Source: Candidatus Adiutrix sp.
GTDB taxonomy: Bacteria > Desulfobacterota > Desulfarculia > Adiutricales > Adiutricaceae
Direction of reading: 5' to 3'
Assembly: GCA_031283395.1 (NCBI GenBank)
Contig: JAITBV010000254.1
Coordinates: forward strand, 1-9,742
DNA length: 9,742 nt
Below the pieces are notes generated by a model. That model made no database searches. It had not been told where the DNA came from and was given only the letters and a program-made list of their open reading frames with translations. Numbering within the stretch: the first letter of the stretch is position 1; every line of letters starts with the position of its first letter. A program made the translations under genes and the position numbers. Of this stretch, positions 1-6,801 are shown in pieces.

Positions 1-723
1 CTCCACGGCCCGCACCGCGCCGATGGAAAAAAAGGCCCCGCCCAGGGCGGCTTCCAGCTTGTCGAAGACCGGCTCCCCCCAGCCGGCCGGAACGCCCGTC
101 ACCCGCACTTCCACCACCGCGCCCACGGAATCGCCTTCGCTCATGGCCGCCTCCACCTCCTGGTGGGCCAGGGGGGCCAGGGTCCGGTCGGCGAAACGCA
201 AGGGGTCGGTCTCGGCGAAGTCGGGGTCCGGGTTTTCCGCCCTGATCCGGCCCACGGCCACGGCGTAGCCCCGGGCCGTAAGGCCCAAAGGCGACAAGAG
301 CTGGCGGGCCGCGGCCCCGGCCGCCACCCGGGCCACGGTCTCCCGGCCGCTCCCGCGGCCGCCGCCGGGTTGAGGCCCAAGCCCGTATTTGACGAAATAG
401 GGCCAGTCGCCGTGTCCGGGCCGGAATTTTTGGCCGTCGTAATCGCGGCTCCGGGCATCGCGGTTGCGGATCAGAAGGGCCAGGGGCGCGCCGTTGGTGC
501 GACCCTCGGCGGCCAGGCCGCTCAGTATCTCCACTTCGTCCGGCTCCTTTCTGGGGCTGGCGTAAGGGGAAAGGCCGGGGCGGCGGCGGTCGAGGTCGGC
601 CTGGATGGCCTCCCGGGTCAGGCGCAGCCCGGCCGGAAGCCCGTCTATGACCACCCCCAGGGCCGGGCCGTGGGATTCGCCGAAAGTCATTATCCTGAAA
701 TTGCGACCGAAGACGTTGGCCAT
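1..723 (-). CDS. aroC: Chorismate synthase (AroC), C-terminus cut by window edge
   Basis: Catalyses the last shikimate step, 5-enolpyruvylshikimate-3-phosphate to chorismate plus phosphate, using reduced FMN in the cytoplasm. The reading frame is open from an ATG at 723 down to base 1, giving 241 residues of a family that is usually about 350-390 long. Visible signatures are FGRNFRI near the start, GESHG (residues 15-19), RPGHGD (101-106, normally RPGHAD) and GGGRGSGRETVARVAAG (120-136). The two conserved histidines, H18 and H104, are in place. The C-terminal third, including the FMN-binding Asp region, lies outside the window. A GGAG Shine-Dalgarno (733-736 on the plus strand) sits 9 nt before the ATG, inside the end of aroB; the aroB stop is 3 nt upstream, so the two are cotranscribed and probably coupled. 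Family call is secure. Confidence 0.97.
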   Translation of the reverse strand, partial: MANVFGRNFRIMTFGESHGPALGVVIDGLPAGLRLTREAIQADLDRRRPGLSPYASPRKEPDEVEILSGLAAEGRTNGAPLALLIRNRDARSRDYDGQKFRPGHGDWPYFVKYGLGPQPGGGRGSGRETVARVAAGAAARQLLSPLGLTARGYAVAVGRIRAENPDPDFAETDPLRFADRTLAPLAHQEVEAAMSEGDSVGAVVEVRVTGVPAGWGEPVFDKLEAALGGAFFSIGAVRAVE

Positions 724-726
724 GAT

Positions 727-1791
727 CTATTGCTCCAAAACCCGGGCGGCCGCCTCTAATATTTCCTCGGGCGAAACTTCCACGATGACCGGCCGCTCCA
801 CCGCGGCCAGGGCCACGAACCTGAGGCGCCCGCCCCGGATCTTCTTGTCCGCCCGCAACAGGCGGCGGGCCGCGGCCTCCGGGATTAGGGGCGGCCAGGG
901 CCCGCCCAGGCGAAAGGCCACGGCTTTAAGTCGCTCCGCCTCCTCGGCCGGGAACCCGGTCCGGGCCCGTGACAGTTCCGCGGCCACGGCCAGGCCCAGG
1001 GCCACGGCCCGGCCGTGGCTCAGCCCGGTCTGAGCCTCGACCGCGTGGCCGTAGGTATGGCCCAGGTTCAAAACATCCCGCAAACCCTTCTCTTCCCGGA
1101 AGTCCCGGGCCACCAGGGCCGCCTTGGCCTTATAGGAGCGCCGGGCCACCTCGGCTAACAGACCCTTTTCTCCGGCCAGAAGATCCTCGGAGCGTCGATC
1201 CACCAGGTCGGTCAGACGGCCGTCGAACAGGAGCCCGGTCTTGTAGGCTTCGACCAGGCCTTCGGCCAGGCGGGCCCGGGAAAGGCCGCGGAAGGAGGCC
1301 AGGTCCACCAGGACGCGCTCGGGCAGATAAAAGTGCCCGACCTGGTTCTTGGCCCCGCCGAAGTTGAGGGCCGTCTTGCCGCCCACGGCCGCGTCCACCG
1401 CGCCCAAAAGAGTGGTGGTGACCAGGATGAGCTTAAGGCCGCGCCGGTGGAGGCCGGCGCAGAAGGCCCCCAGGTCGCTGAGGCTCCCCCCGCCCCGCAC
1501 CACCAGCCAGTCGTCCCGGGCCAGGCCGGCCTCGGCCAGGGCGGTCAAAAGCCGGCGGGCCTCGCTCCAGTTTTTGGCCGCCTCGCCCCGCCGGGCGGTG
1601 AAGGCCAGGCTGAAGCCGGGCAGGGCCTCCCGCCAGTCCTCGGCCTCGGCTCGGAAAGCGTGGTCCAGCAATAACAGCCCCTTTCGGCCCCGGGTCAGGC
1701 GCCTGAGGCGCTCGGCCAGGCCGCGGGCCACGGTTTCAATGAGGCAGCGGCGGCCTTCGGCCTTAAGGATCGTCTGAGGCTCCCGGCCCAT
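727..1791 (-). CDS. aroB: 3-dehydroquinate synthase (AroB), slightly divergent
   Basis: Converts DAHP to 3-dehydroquinate, shikimate pathway step 2, with NAD+ and a divalent metal. At 354 residues it has normal length. Motifs in order: GE..K (69-73) and GGGSLSDLGAF (100-110) for NAD binding, TTTLLGAVDAAVGGKT (125-140), KNQVGHFYLP (148-157), then E181 and K184, and LNLGHTYGH (241-249). By comparison with characterised enzymes, the metal ligands are E181, H245 and H259; R238, N242 and H249 match further active-site residues. DKKIRGG near the C-terminus supplies the conserved lysine. Oddities: the usual GGGVVGDLAGF reads GGGSLSDLGAF, and the usual HGEAVA reads HGRAVA (259-264). The ATG follows the aroA stop by 1 nt (TGA-A-ATG) and no strong Shine-Dalgarno is visible, so translation likely depends on coupling. 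A related cyclase of secondary metabolism is less likely given aroA and aroC next to it. Confidence 0.95.
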   Translation of the reverse strand: MGREPQTILKAEGRRCLIETVARGLAERLRRLTRGRKGLLLLDHAFRAEAEDWREALPGFSLAFTARRGEAAKNWSEARRLLTALAEAGLARDDWLVVRGGGSLSDLGAFCAGLHRRGLKLILVTTTLLGAVDAAVGGKTALNFGGAKNQVGHFYLPERVLVDLASFRGLSRARLAEGLVEAYKTGLLFDGRLTDLVDRRSEDLLAGEKGLLAEVARRSYKAKAALVARDFREEKGLRDVLNLGHTYGHAVEAQTGLSHGRAVALGLAVAAELSRARTGFPAEEAERLKAVAFRLGGPWPPLIPEAAARRLLRADKKIRGGRLRFVALAAVERPVIVEVSPEEILEAAARVLEQ

Positions 1792-1792
1792 T

Positions 1793-3070
1793 TCAGGCCG
1801 CCAGCCGGGCCAGGTCGGCCATAAAGCCCGGGTAGGAGATGGAGATGGACTCCTCTCCCAGAACGGGCGCCCGGCTTCCGGCCAGATGCCGGGCCAGAAA
1901 GAGGGTCATGGCCAGGCGGTGGTCGCGGCCCGAATCCAGAACTTCCGGCGGAGCCAGGGTCGCCGGGCCGGTGATGAACAGGTCGTCCCCTTCCACCCGC
2001 GCCCGGACCCCCAGGGCTCCCAGTTGGCAATGGATGGCCGCCAGGCGGTCGGTCTCCTTATGGCGCAGTTCCCCCAGGCCGCGAAAGACCGTGGTGCCTT
2101 CGGCGAAGGCCGCGGCCAGGGCCAGGATGGGCACCTCGTCCACCAGGGAGGGTATCTCGGTCACTTCCGTGGCCCGGAGCGGGCCCTTATGGGCCACGGT
2201 GACCCGGCCCGCGGGCTCCGGCTGGTCCTGGTCCCGGTTTATGCTCACCTCGGCCCCCAGGCGTTCCAGCACCCGGAGAAAGCCGATGCGGGCCGGGGAC
2301 AGCAACAGGGAGCGGGCCGTGACCCGGCCGCCGGGCTCCAGGGCCGCGGCGGTGAGAAAAAAAGCCGCGGAAGAGGGGTCGGCCGGCACCGTCATTTCCG
2401 GGGGCAGGACCAGCCGGCCGGGCCGGACTTCCAAACCTTCCGGGCCTTGGACGGCGTGGCCCCCCCAGGCCCGGACCAGCCTTTCCGTGTGGTCGCGGGT
2501 GGGCGCGGGCTCTATGATGAGGGAGGGACTCGCGGCCTTGAGGGTGGCCAGGATGACCGCGCTTTTCAATTGGGCGCTGGCGGCCCGGTTAACATATTTT
2601 ATGCCTTCAAGGGGCAGGCCCCCGGTCACGCGCATAGGCAGGCGGCCGTCGGTGGTTTCCACGCGGCCGCCCATGCGTCTTAAGGGTTCGGCCAGGCGCT
2701 CCATGGGCCGCCGCCTTAGCTGGGCGTCGCCGTCAAAGACATAAAGGCCGGGGAGGCCCGTGGCCAGGCCGGCCAGAAGCCTGGCCGTGGTGCCGGAATT
2801 GGCGCAGTCCAGTTCCACCGGCCGGGCGGGATCGGTCCTGACCCCGCCGCCCAGGCCGGCCAGGGTCAGGCGGGCCTCCGAACCCCGGGTTTCCCCCCCC
2901 AGGGTCCTGAACAGCCGGAGGCTGGTCTTGACGTCGTCGCCGTCGCCCAGCCCGGTGACGGTCATTTCACCTTCGGCCGCAATGGACATCAGGATAAGCC
3001 GGTGGCTGATGGATTTATCCCCGGGCGGGGTGAATTCGCCGCGCAGAGGCATATCAGCCGCCCGTATCAC
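1793..3070 (-). CDS. aroA: 3-phosphoshikimate 1-carboxyvinyltransferase (EPSP synthase, AroA)
   Basis: Transfers the enolpyruvyl group of PEP to shikimate-3-phosphate, shikimate pathway step 6. It has 425 residues, the normal length. Visible motifs: PPGDKSISHR (15-24, catalytic K19), NSGTTARLLAG (91-101), RRRPMERL (119-126), ASAQLKSA (164-171), SLVDEVP (308-314, catalytic D311), LRHKETDRL (335-343, E339), GRDHRLAM (381-388) and SISYPGF (410-416). RPMxR and SAQxK are class II-type features, but the glycine matching E. coli Gly96 is kept (G93), so tolerance to glyphosate cannot be predicted. Start choice: the GTG at 3070 overlaps the terC end by 17 nt and keeps the N-terminal strand usual for the family; the ATG at 3052 follows the terC stop by 1 nt, mirrors the aroA-aroB junction and would remove six residues. 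Neither has a strong Shine-Dalgarno. Confidence 0.97.
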   Translation of the reverse strand: MIRAADMPLRGEFTPPGDKSISHRLILMSIAAEGEMTVTGLGDGDDVKTSLRLFRTLGGETRGSEARLTLAGLGGGVRTDPARPVELDCANSGTTARLLAGLATGLPGLYVFDGDAQLRRRPMERLAEPLRRMGGRVETTDGRLPMRVTGGLPLEGIKYVNRAASAQLKSAVILATLKAASPSLIIEPAPTRDHTERLVRAWGGHAVQGPEGLEVRPGRLVLPPEMTVPADPSSAAFFLTAAALEPGGRVTARSLLLSPARIGFLRVLERLGAEVSINRDQDQPEPAGRVTVAHKGPLRATEVTEIPSLVDEVPILALAAAFAEGTTVFRGLGELRHKETDRLAAIHCQLGALGVRARVEGDDLFITGPATLAPPEVLDSGRDHRLAMTLFLARHLAGSRAPVLGEESISISYPGFMADLARLAA

Positions 3071-4001
3071 CGGTCTCGGCGGGGAAGACCAGGGAGCCGG
3101 CCACGCCCGCGGCCAGGAGGGGCAAAACGACCGAAAGCGAGACCAGGGGAGGAAGGTGGAAGCCGAAGGCGGCCTGGGTCAGCATTTTCAGGCCGATGAA
3201 GCCCAGGACGGCTATGATGGCCTTGCCCAGGTGGGCCAGGAGGCGGGCGGCCGCGGCCAGGACGAAATAGAGGGACCTTAGGCCCAGAATGGCGAAAATG
3301 TTGGAAGTGTATATAAGAAAGGGCTTTTCCGTGACGGCTATGACGGCCGGCACGCTGTCGAAGGCGAACATCACGTCGGCCACTTCCACGGTGACCAGGC
3401 ACAGGAAAAGGGGCGTGACCATGAGGCGGCCGTTCTGGCGGGTGAAAAAGCGGGAACCGTCCAGGGAGTCGGACACCGGCAGCCAGCGCCGGACGGCCCG
3501 GACAGACCAATGCCCGGAATAATCCACGATCTCTTCTTTCGGCTTCCGGCTCTCCTGCCACAGCTTGAAGGCCGACCACAGGACGAAGAGGCCGAAGGCG
3601 GTCAGGGCCCAGGGGCCGAACCAGGCCAAAAGGGAGGTCCCGACGGCCACGAACAGGAGCCGGAGGATTATGGCGCCCAGGATGCCGTAATGGAGCACCC
3701 GGTGCTGGTATTCGTCGCGCACCCCGAAAGAGGAGAAGATGGCCAGAAAGACGAAGAGGTTGTCCACCGACAGGCTCTTTTCCAGCACGTAGCCGGTCAG
3801 GTAAAGGAGACTGTCGTCAAGACCGTGCCGGAGGCCCACCCAGCCCGCGAAACCCAGGCCCAGGGCCACCCAGACCCCTGACCAGAGGGCCGCGTTTTTC
3901 AGGGACACGGCCTGGTGTTCCCGGTGGGCCCGGAGGTCGACCCAGAAAGCGGCGGTCACGATGACGGCAAAGACGGCGATTTCCGCCCACGAATATTCCA
4001 T
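3054..4001 (-). CDS. TerC/Alx-family integral membrane protein
   Basis: A 315-residue polytopic inner-membrane protein of the TerC family, close in length to E. coli Alx (about 320). Known members export Mn2+ (Alx) or help load metals onto secreted enzymes (Bacillus TerC proteins). Hydrophobic segments span roughly residues 7-23, 37-58, 76-92, 105-123, 127-146, 195-222, 228-252, 262-278 and 285-306. Family signatures are the acidic membrane motifs EKSLSVDNLFVF (74-85) and ADVMFAFDSVPAVIAVT (208-224), followed by SNIFAILGLRSLYF (233-246). The aspartates in SVDN and AFDS are the likely metal-binding sites, by family knowledge. The ATG has a GGAG Shine-Dalgarno 5 nt upstream (4007-4010 on the plus strand). 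It is the first gene of a run with aroA, aroB and aroC, and its last codons overlap the GTG start of aroA. The substrate metal cannot be read from sequence. Confidence 0.95.
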   Translation of the reverse strand: MEYSWAEIAVFAVIVTAAFWVDLRAHREHQAVSLKNAALWSGVWVALGLGFAGWVGLRHGLDDSLLYLTGYVLEKSLSVDNLFVFLAIFSSFGVRDEYQHRVLHYGILGAIILRLLFVAVGTSLLAWFGPWALTAFGLFVLWSAFKLWQESRKPKEEIVDYSGHWSVRAVRRWLPVSDSLDGSRFFTRQNGRLMVTPLFLCLVTVEVADVMFAFDSVPAVIAVTEKPFLIYTSNIFAILGLRSLYFVLAAAARLLAHLGKAIIAVLGFIGLKMLTQAAFGFHLPPLVSLSVVLPLLAAGVAGSLVFPAETGDTGG

Positions 4002-4049
4002 GAAGTCTCCAAAACCTTGAGGCTCGCCGATGCGGGATCAACTTCCTAG

Positions 4050-4077
4050 ATTATCACAACTGGCCGGGTAAAGACAA
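4050..4077 (-). promoter_or_regulatory. Putative sigma-70 promoter of terC-aroABC, extended -10
   Basis: Read on the minus strand, TTGTCT (4077-4072) and GATAAT (4055-4050) are separated by 16 nt, and the -10 is preceded by TGT, an extended -10 element. The expected transcription start near 4043 leaves a leader of about 40 nt before the terC ATG, with its GGAG ribosome site. It is the only promoter-like sequence I see ahead of the four-gene operon. Confidence 0.6.
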
Positions 4078-4103
4078 TTTTTATGTCCCGTCCGGGGCTT
4101 TGA

Positions 4104-4112
4104 TGATATAAT
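4104..4112 (+). promoter_or_regulatory. Putative extended -10 promoter of the CHASE2 cyclase gene
   Basis: The nine bases TGATATAAT are a perfect extended -10 (TGN-TATAAT). No good -35 exists 16-18 nt upstream (the bases there read GTCCCG or TGTCCC), which is typical of extended -10 promoters. Initiation would fall near 4119, downstream of the first possible ATG at 4111, which overlaps the -10 itself. This favours the ATG at 4153 as the true start. The promoter is back-to-back with the terC promoter, the -35 positions being only a few bases apart. Confidence 0.55.
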
Positions 4113-4152
4113 GACCAAAAAAACCATTTATCTGAAAAGGTGCTTGATTTCC

Positions 4153-6306
4153 ATGCTTCGGCCGGCCCTGAAGTCCCTTTTGCCCACCCTGACCTGGCTG
4201 GTCGGGCTCATCGCCCTGACCCTGGCTCTCCAGATCTGGCCGCCGGCCTGGCTGGCCCGGGCCGACCTTAGGCTTCAGGACGCCTGGATGGGCCTTAAGA
4301 CGCCCCGGCCCGAGCCGGTCCCGGCCCGGCTGGCCGTGCTGGTGGATATAGATTCGGCCAGCCTGGCCCAATACGGCCCCTGGCCCTGGTCCCGCTTCAT
4401 CCTGGCCGAACTGGTCCAGCGCCTGGTGGGCCTGGGCGCGGCGGCCGTGGGCCTGGACCTGGACCTCAGCGAGCCGGACCGGTCCTCGCCGGAGCGGGTG
4501 GCGGAAGATTTGAGAAAATGGCGGGACCTGGTTCTGGACCTGGAGGATCTGCCTGATGATATGCGGGATTACGACCGGTTGCTGGCCCGGGCCATTGAAC
4601 CGCTGCCCGTGGTCCTGGGCGCGCCGGCCAGGGGCCGCGCCCGGGACCGGAACCAGGATAGCGGCACGGCCTGGCCCCTGGGGGTCCTGGCCGGGGCCGC
4701 GCCGGCCGGTCTTTCCGATTTCAGGCCCGACCTCGACGGGGTCGTCCGGCGGGTGCGCCTGGTGGCCCGGGCCGGGGCCTCTTCGCCGGAGGGCCTGACC
4801 CCGGTCCGGCCCGGAAGGGAAGTCCACCTGGCCCTGAGCCTCCGGACCTTACTGCGGGCCCTGGGCCGGGACGAGGTGGTCCTGGCCGCCGGCCCGGGCG
4901 GCCTTGAAGCCCTGAAGGCCGTGGCCCCCTGGGACATTCCCCTGGACCGCGACGGCGGCTTCACTGTTTTTTTCAAGAACAGCGGCGAATATACCCATTT
5001 GAGCGCCGCCGAGGTCCTGTCCGGCCGGGCCGGGGCGGCGGACTTGAAGGGCCGGCTGGTTTTCATCAGCCTTACGGCCCCTGGTCTGGGAGACCTTCTG
5101 GTCACACCGGGGAACCGGGCCCGCCCGGCCGGGGAAATCCACGCCGCCCTCGTCGACAACCTGGCCGCCCGGCATTTCGTGACCCGGCCGGCCGAAACCC
5201 CGGCCATCCAGTTTCTGCTCATTTTGGGCGCCGGCCTGACCGGCGGCCTGGCCTTCGCCTTTGCCAGACCCGCCCGGGCCCTGGCCGGAGGCCTCCTCTG
5301 GCCGGCCGCCGCGGTCGGCGGCTCCATCCATCTTTTTCAGACCAGCGGCCTGTTCATTTCCCCCCTTTACGCCGTCCTGGTCACGGCCCTGGTCGGCCTG
5401 GCCCTGTCCGGCCGGCGCCTCAGCGAGGCCGGGAAAAGGAGAGCCCGCCTCCGCCTGGCCTTTGCCGGGTCCACCGCCCCGGAAACCGCCGCCGGCCTGG
5501 CCCGGCTGGAAGACGACCCGGAACCGGCCCGGGAACGGGAAGTGACCGTTCTGGCCGCGGACTTAAGGGATTTCAAGGCTTTGAGCCGCAAGTCGGCCGC
5601 CCGGCCGCCGGCCGAACTCCTGGAACGCGGCCTGGCCCCGCTCATCGAGGTGATCCTGGCCAACCGGGGCACCCTGGACCAATTCCGGGGCGACGACCTT
5701 TTGGCCTTCTGGAACGCCCCTTTGGCCGTGCCCGACCACCCCAAGGTGGCCGTGGCCGCCGCCCTGGCCCTGCGCGGGGTCCGGGCCGAGGTCTCGGGCC
5801 TGCCCAAGATAGGCCTCGGGCTCCATACCGGTTCGGCCTGGGTGGGCCGGCTGGGCCCGCCCCCCCTGGCCCGCTACTCCATTCTGGGTGAGGCGGTCAG
5901 CCTGAGCCTAAGGCTGGAAAAACTGGGCCGGCTCTTCGGAGTGGAAGCGGCCGTAAGCGAGGACGTGCGCCAGGCCTGCGGGGAGGCCTTCGCCTTCCAG
6001 CCCCTGGATCTTTTGCAGCTTCCCGATCTCGACGAGCCCCTGGCCGCCTTCGCCCCTTTAGGGCCCGAGGAGGCCCGGGCCCGGGCCGGGGAACTGGAAC
6101 GCCAGGCCGAAGCCCTGGCCTTATACCGGGAGGGCGAGTTTCAGAAGGCCCGGCTGCTCTTCGGCGCCCTGTCCGCCCATAACCCCGGGTTCGCCCTGTA
6201 TGAGATATTCACCCGGCGCTGCGCCAAGCTCCTCAGGGAGCCGCCCGAGGAATGGGCCGGCGTCTGGATACCGGTCCCGCCCCCGCCTGTCAATAAGGAT
6301 GACTGA
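4153..6306 (+). CDS. CHASE2 receptor with class III nucleotide cyclase domain, atypical active site
   Basis: A 717-residue membrane receptor. Layout: an N-terminal membrane anchor (about 9-28), a periplasmic CHASE2 sensor (about 36-345; ADLRLQDAWM, VDIDSASL and GPWPWSR are typical), three membrane helices (about 352-371, 375-395, 399-419), a cytoplasmic class III cyclase domain (about 460-611) and a TPR-like tail ending in PPEEWAGVW, usual for CHASE2 cyclases. Both metal-binding aspartates are present (D470 in AADLRDF, D514 in RGDDLLAFW), as is the transition-state arginine R587. However, the adenine-selecting Lys is Gln (Q510), its partner Asp is Arg (R574) and the transition-state Asn is Ser (S583), so cAMP synthesis is doubtful. 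Start: an in-frame ATG at 4111 would add 14 residues but overlaps the -10 box and its codons are unusually AT-rich; the ATG at 4153 has AAAAGGTG upstream. The ligand is unknown. It is monocistronic and faces a convergent operon. Confidence 0.9.
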   Translation: MLRPALKSLLPTLTWLVGLIALTLALQIWPPAWLARADLRLQDAWMGLKTPRPEPVPARLAVLVDIDSASLAQYGPWPWSRFILAELVQRLVGLGAAAVGLDLDLSEPDRSSPERVAEDLRKWRDLVLDLEDLPDDMRDYDRLLARAIEPLPVVLGAPARGRARDRNQDSGTAWPLGVLAGAAPAGLSDFRPDLDGVVRRVRLVARAGASSPEGLTPVRPGREVHLALSLRTLLRALGRDEVVLAAGPGGLEALKAVAPWDIPLDRDGGFTVFFKNSGEYTHLSAAEVLSGRAGAADLKGRLVFISLTAPGLGDLLVTPGNRARPAGEIHAALVDNLAARHFVTRPAETPAIQFLLILGAGLTGGLAFAFARPARALAGGLLWPAAAVGGSIHLFQTSGLFISPLYAVLVTALVGLALSGRRLSEAGKRRARLRLAFAGSTAPETAAGLARLEDDPEPAREREVTVLAADLRDFKALSRKSAARPPAELLERGLAPLIEVILANRGTLDQFRGDDLLAFWNAPLAVPDHPKVAVAAALALRGVRAEVSGLPKIGLGLHTGSAWVGRLGPPPLARYSILGEAVSLSLRLEKLGRLFGVEAAVSEDVRQACGEAFAFQPLDLLQLPDLDEPLAAFAPLGPEEARARAGELERQAEALALYREGEFQKARLLFGALSAHNPGFALYEIFTRRCAKLLREPPEEWAGVWIPVPPPPVNKDD

Positions 6307-6307
6307 A

Positions 6308-6793
6308 TCAGCCTGACCGGCCGGAATCGCGGCCCGCGGACCTGAGCGTCGGCTTCCAGCCCGGCATGAGGGTATGGTCCAGGCAGCGTCCCTCGCTGAA
6401 GGCCTCTTCCACCATTCCGCGCTGGTTGACGATGAAAACAGCCATGCAGGACAGGGTCAGGGACTGGTCCGGGCCCGGGGGGTTAAGGCCCAACTCGGCC
6501 GCCGCCTCCGGCGGAGGGATGACGGAAAGGGTCTCCACCCAATGATAGATGGTTGACTTGTTTTGGGTTATGCCCTGCCGCACCTGGCCCCACCGGGCCC
6601 GGAGTTCGGCCAGGGAGAGGCCGGGAGCGGCCGCCAGCTTATCCTGAAAAGCGCCCCGGGCGGCCTTGTATTGGTCCACCAGGGACCGGGCCGCGGGGTC
6701 CTTCCGGGCCGGTTTCGGGCTTTCCGGCCGGGGGCCTGTTCCGGCGCAGCCGGCCAGGAAAAACAGGGTCAAAACGCAACAGAGTGTCCTCAT
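6308..6793 (-). CDS. Small predicted outer-membrane lipoprotein of unknown function
   Basis: I do not recognise this 161-residue protein. It begins MRTLCCVLTLFFLAGC, a short signal peptide with the lipobox LAGC (13-16); C16 would be lipidated, and Ala at +2 gives no inner-membrane retention signal, so the outer membrane is expected. A Pro/Lys-rich linker (about 21-36) is followed by a helical stretch (about 37-75) and a compact region with WGQVRQGITQNKSTIYHWVE (68-87). C116 and C137 flank a strand-turn-strand (MAVFIVNQRG) and could form a disulfide. The alternation of a WG..R..I start, a Tyr-Trp strand and C...F.V...G......G.C loosely recalls BamE/SmpA-like lipoproteins, but this is weak. A GAGG Shine-Dalgarno lies just upstream of the ATG, overlapping the end of the preceding gene, whose stop is 8 nt away, so it is the last visible gene of the aspS operon. 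Its stop codon is 1 nt from that of the convergent cyclase gene. Confidence 0.85.
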   Translation of the reverse strand: MRTLCCVLTLFFLAGCAGTGPRPESPKPARKDPAARSLVDQYKAARGAFQDKLAAAPGLSLAELRARWGQVRQGITQNKSTIYHWVETLSVIPPPEAAAELGLNPPGPDQSLTLSCMAVFIVNQRGMVEEAFSEGRCLDHTLMPGWKPTLRSAGRDSGRSG

Positions 6794-6801
6794 ATTTTCC
6801 T

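Noticed and set aside
1839..2744. Plus-strand open frames of 265-301 codons antisense to aroA (also 163-759 over aroC and 969-1777 over aroB)
   Set aside because: They are Arg/Gly/Pro/Ala-rich translations of the complement of well-supported aro genes, with no start-site context or motifs.
4087..4096. Small inverted repeat CCCG-TC-CGGG in the divergent promoter region
   Set aside because: A 4-bp stem with a 2-nt loop is expected by chance in this GC-rich DNA and is too short to call as an operator.
4002..4110. A manganese (yybP-ykoY) riboswitch ahead of the terC gene, as found for E. coli alx
   Set aside because: The predicted leader is only about 40 nt, too short for that riboswitch, and I see no matching conserved loops.
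4081..5331. Minus-strand open frames opposite the CHASE2 cyclase gene
   Set aside because: Composition is typical of GC-rich antisense frames (Gly/Gln/Pro/Arg) and the plus-strand protein is clearly real.
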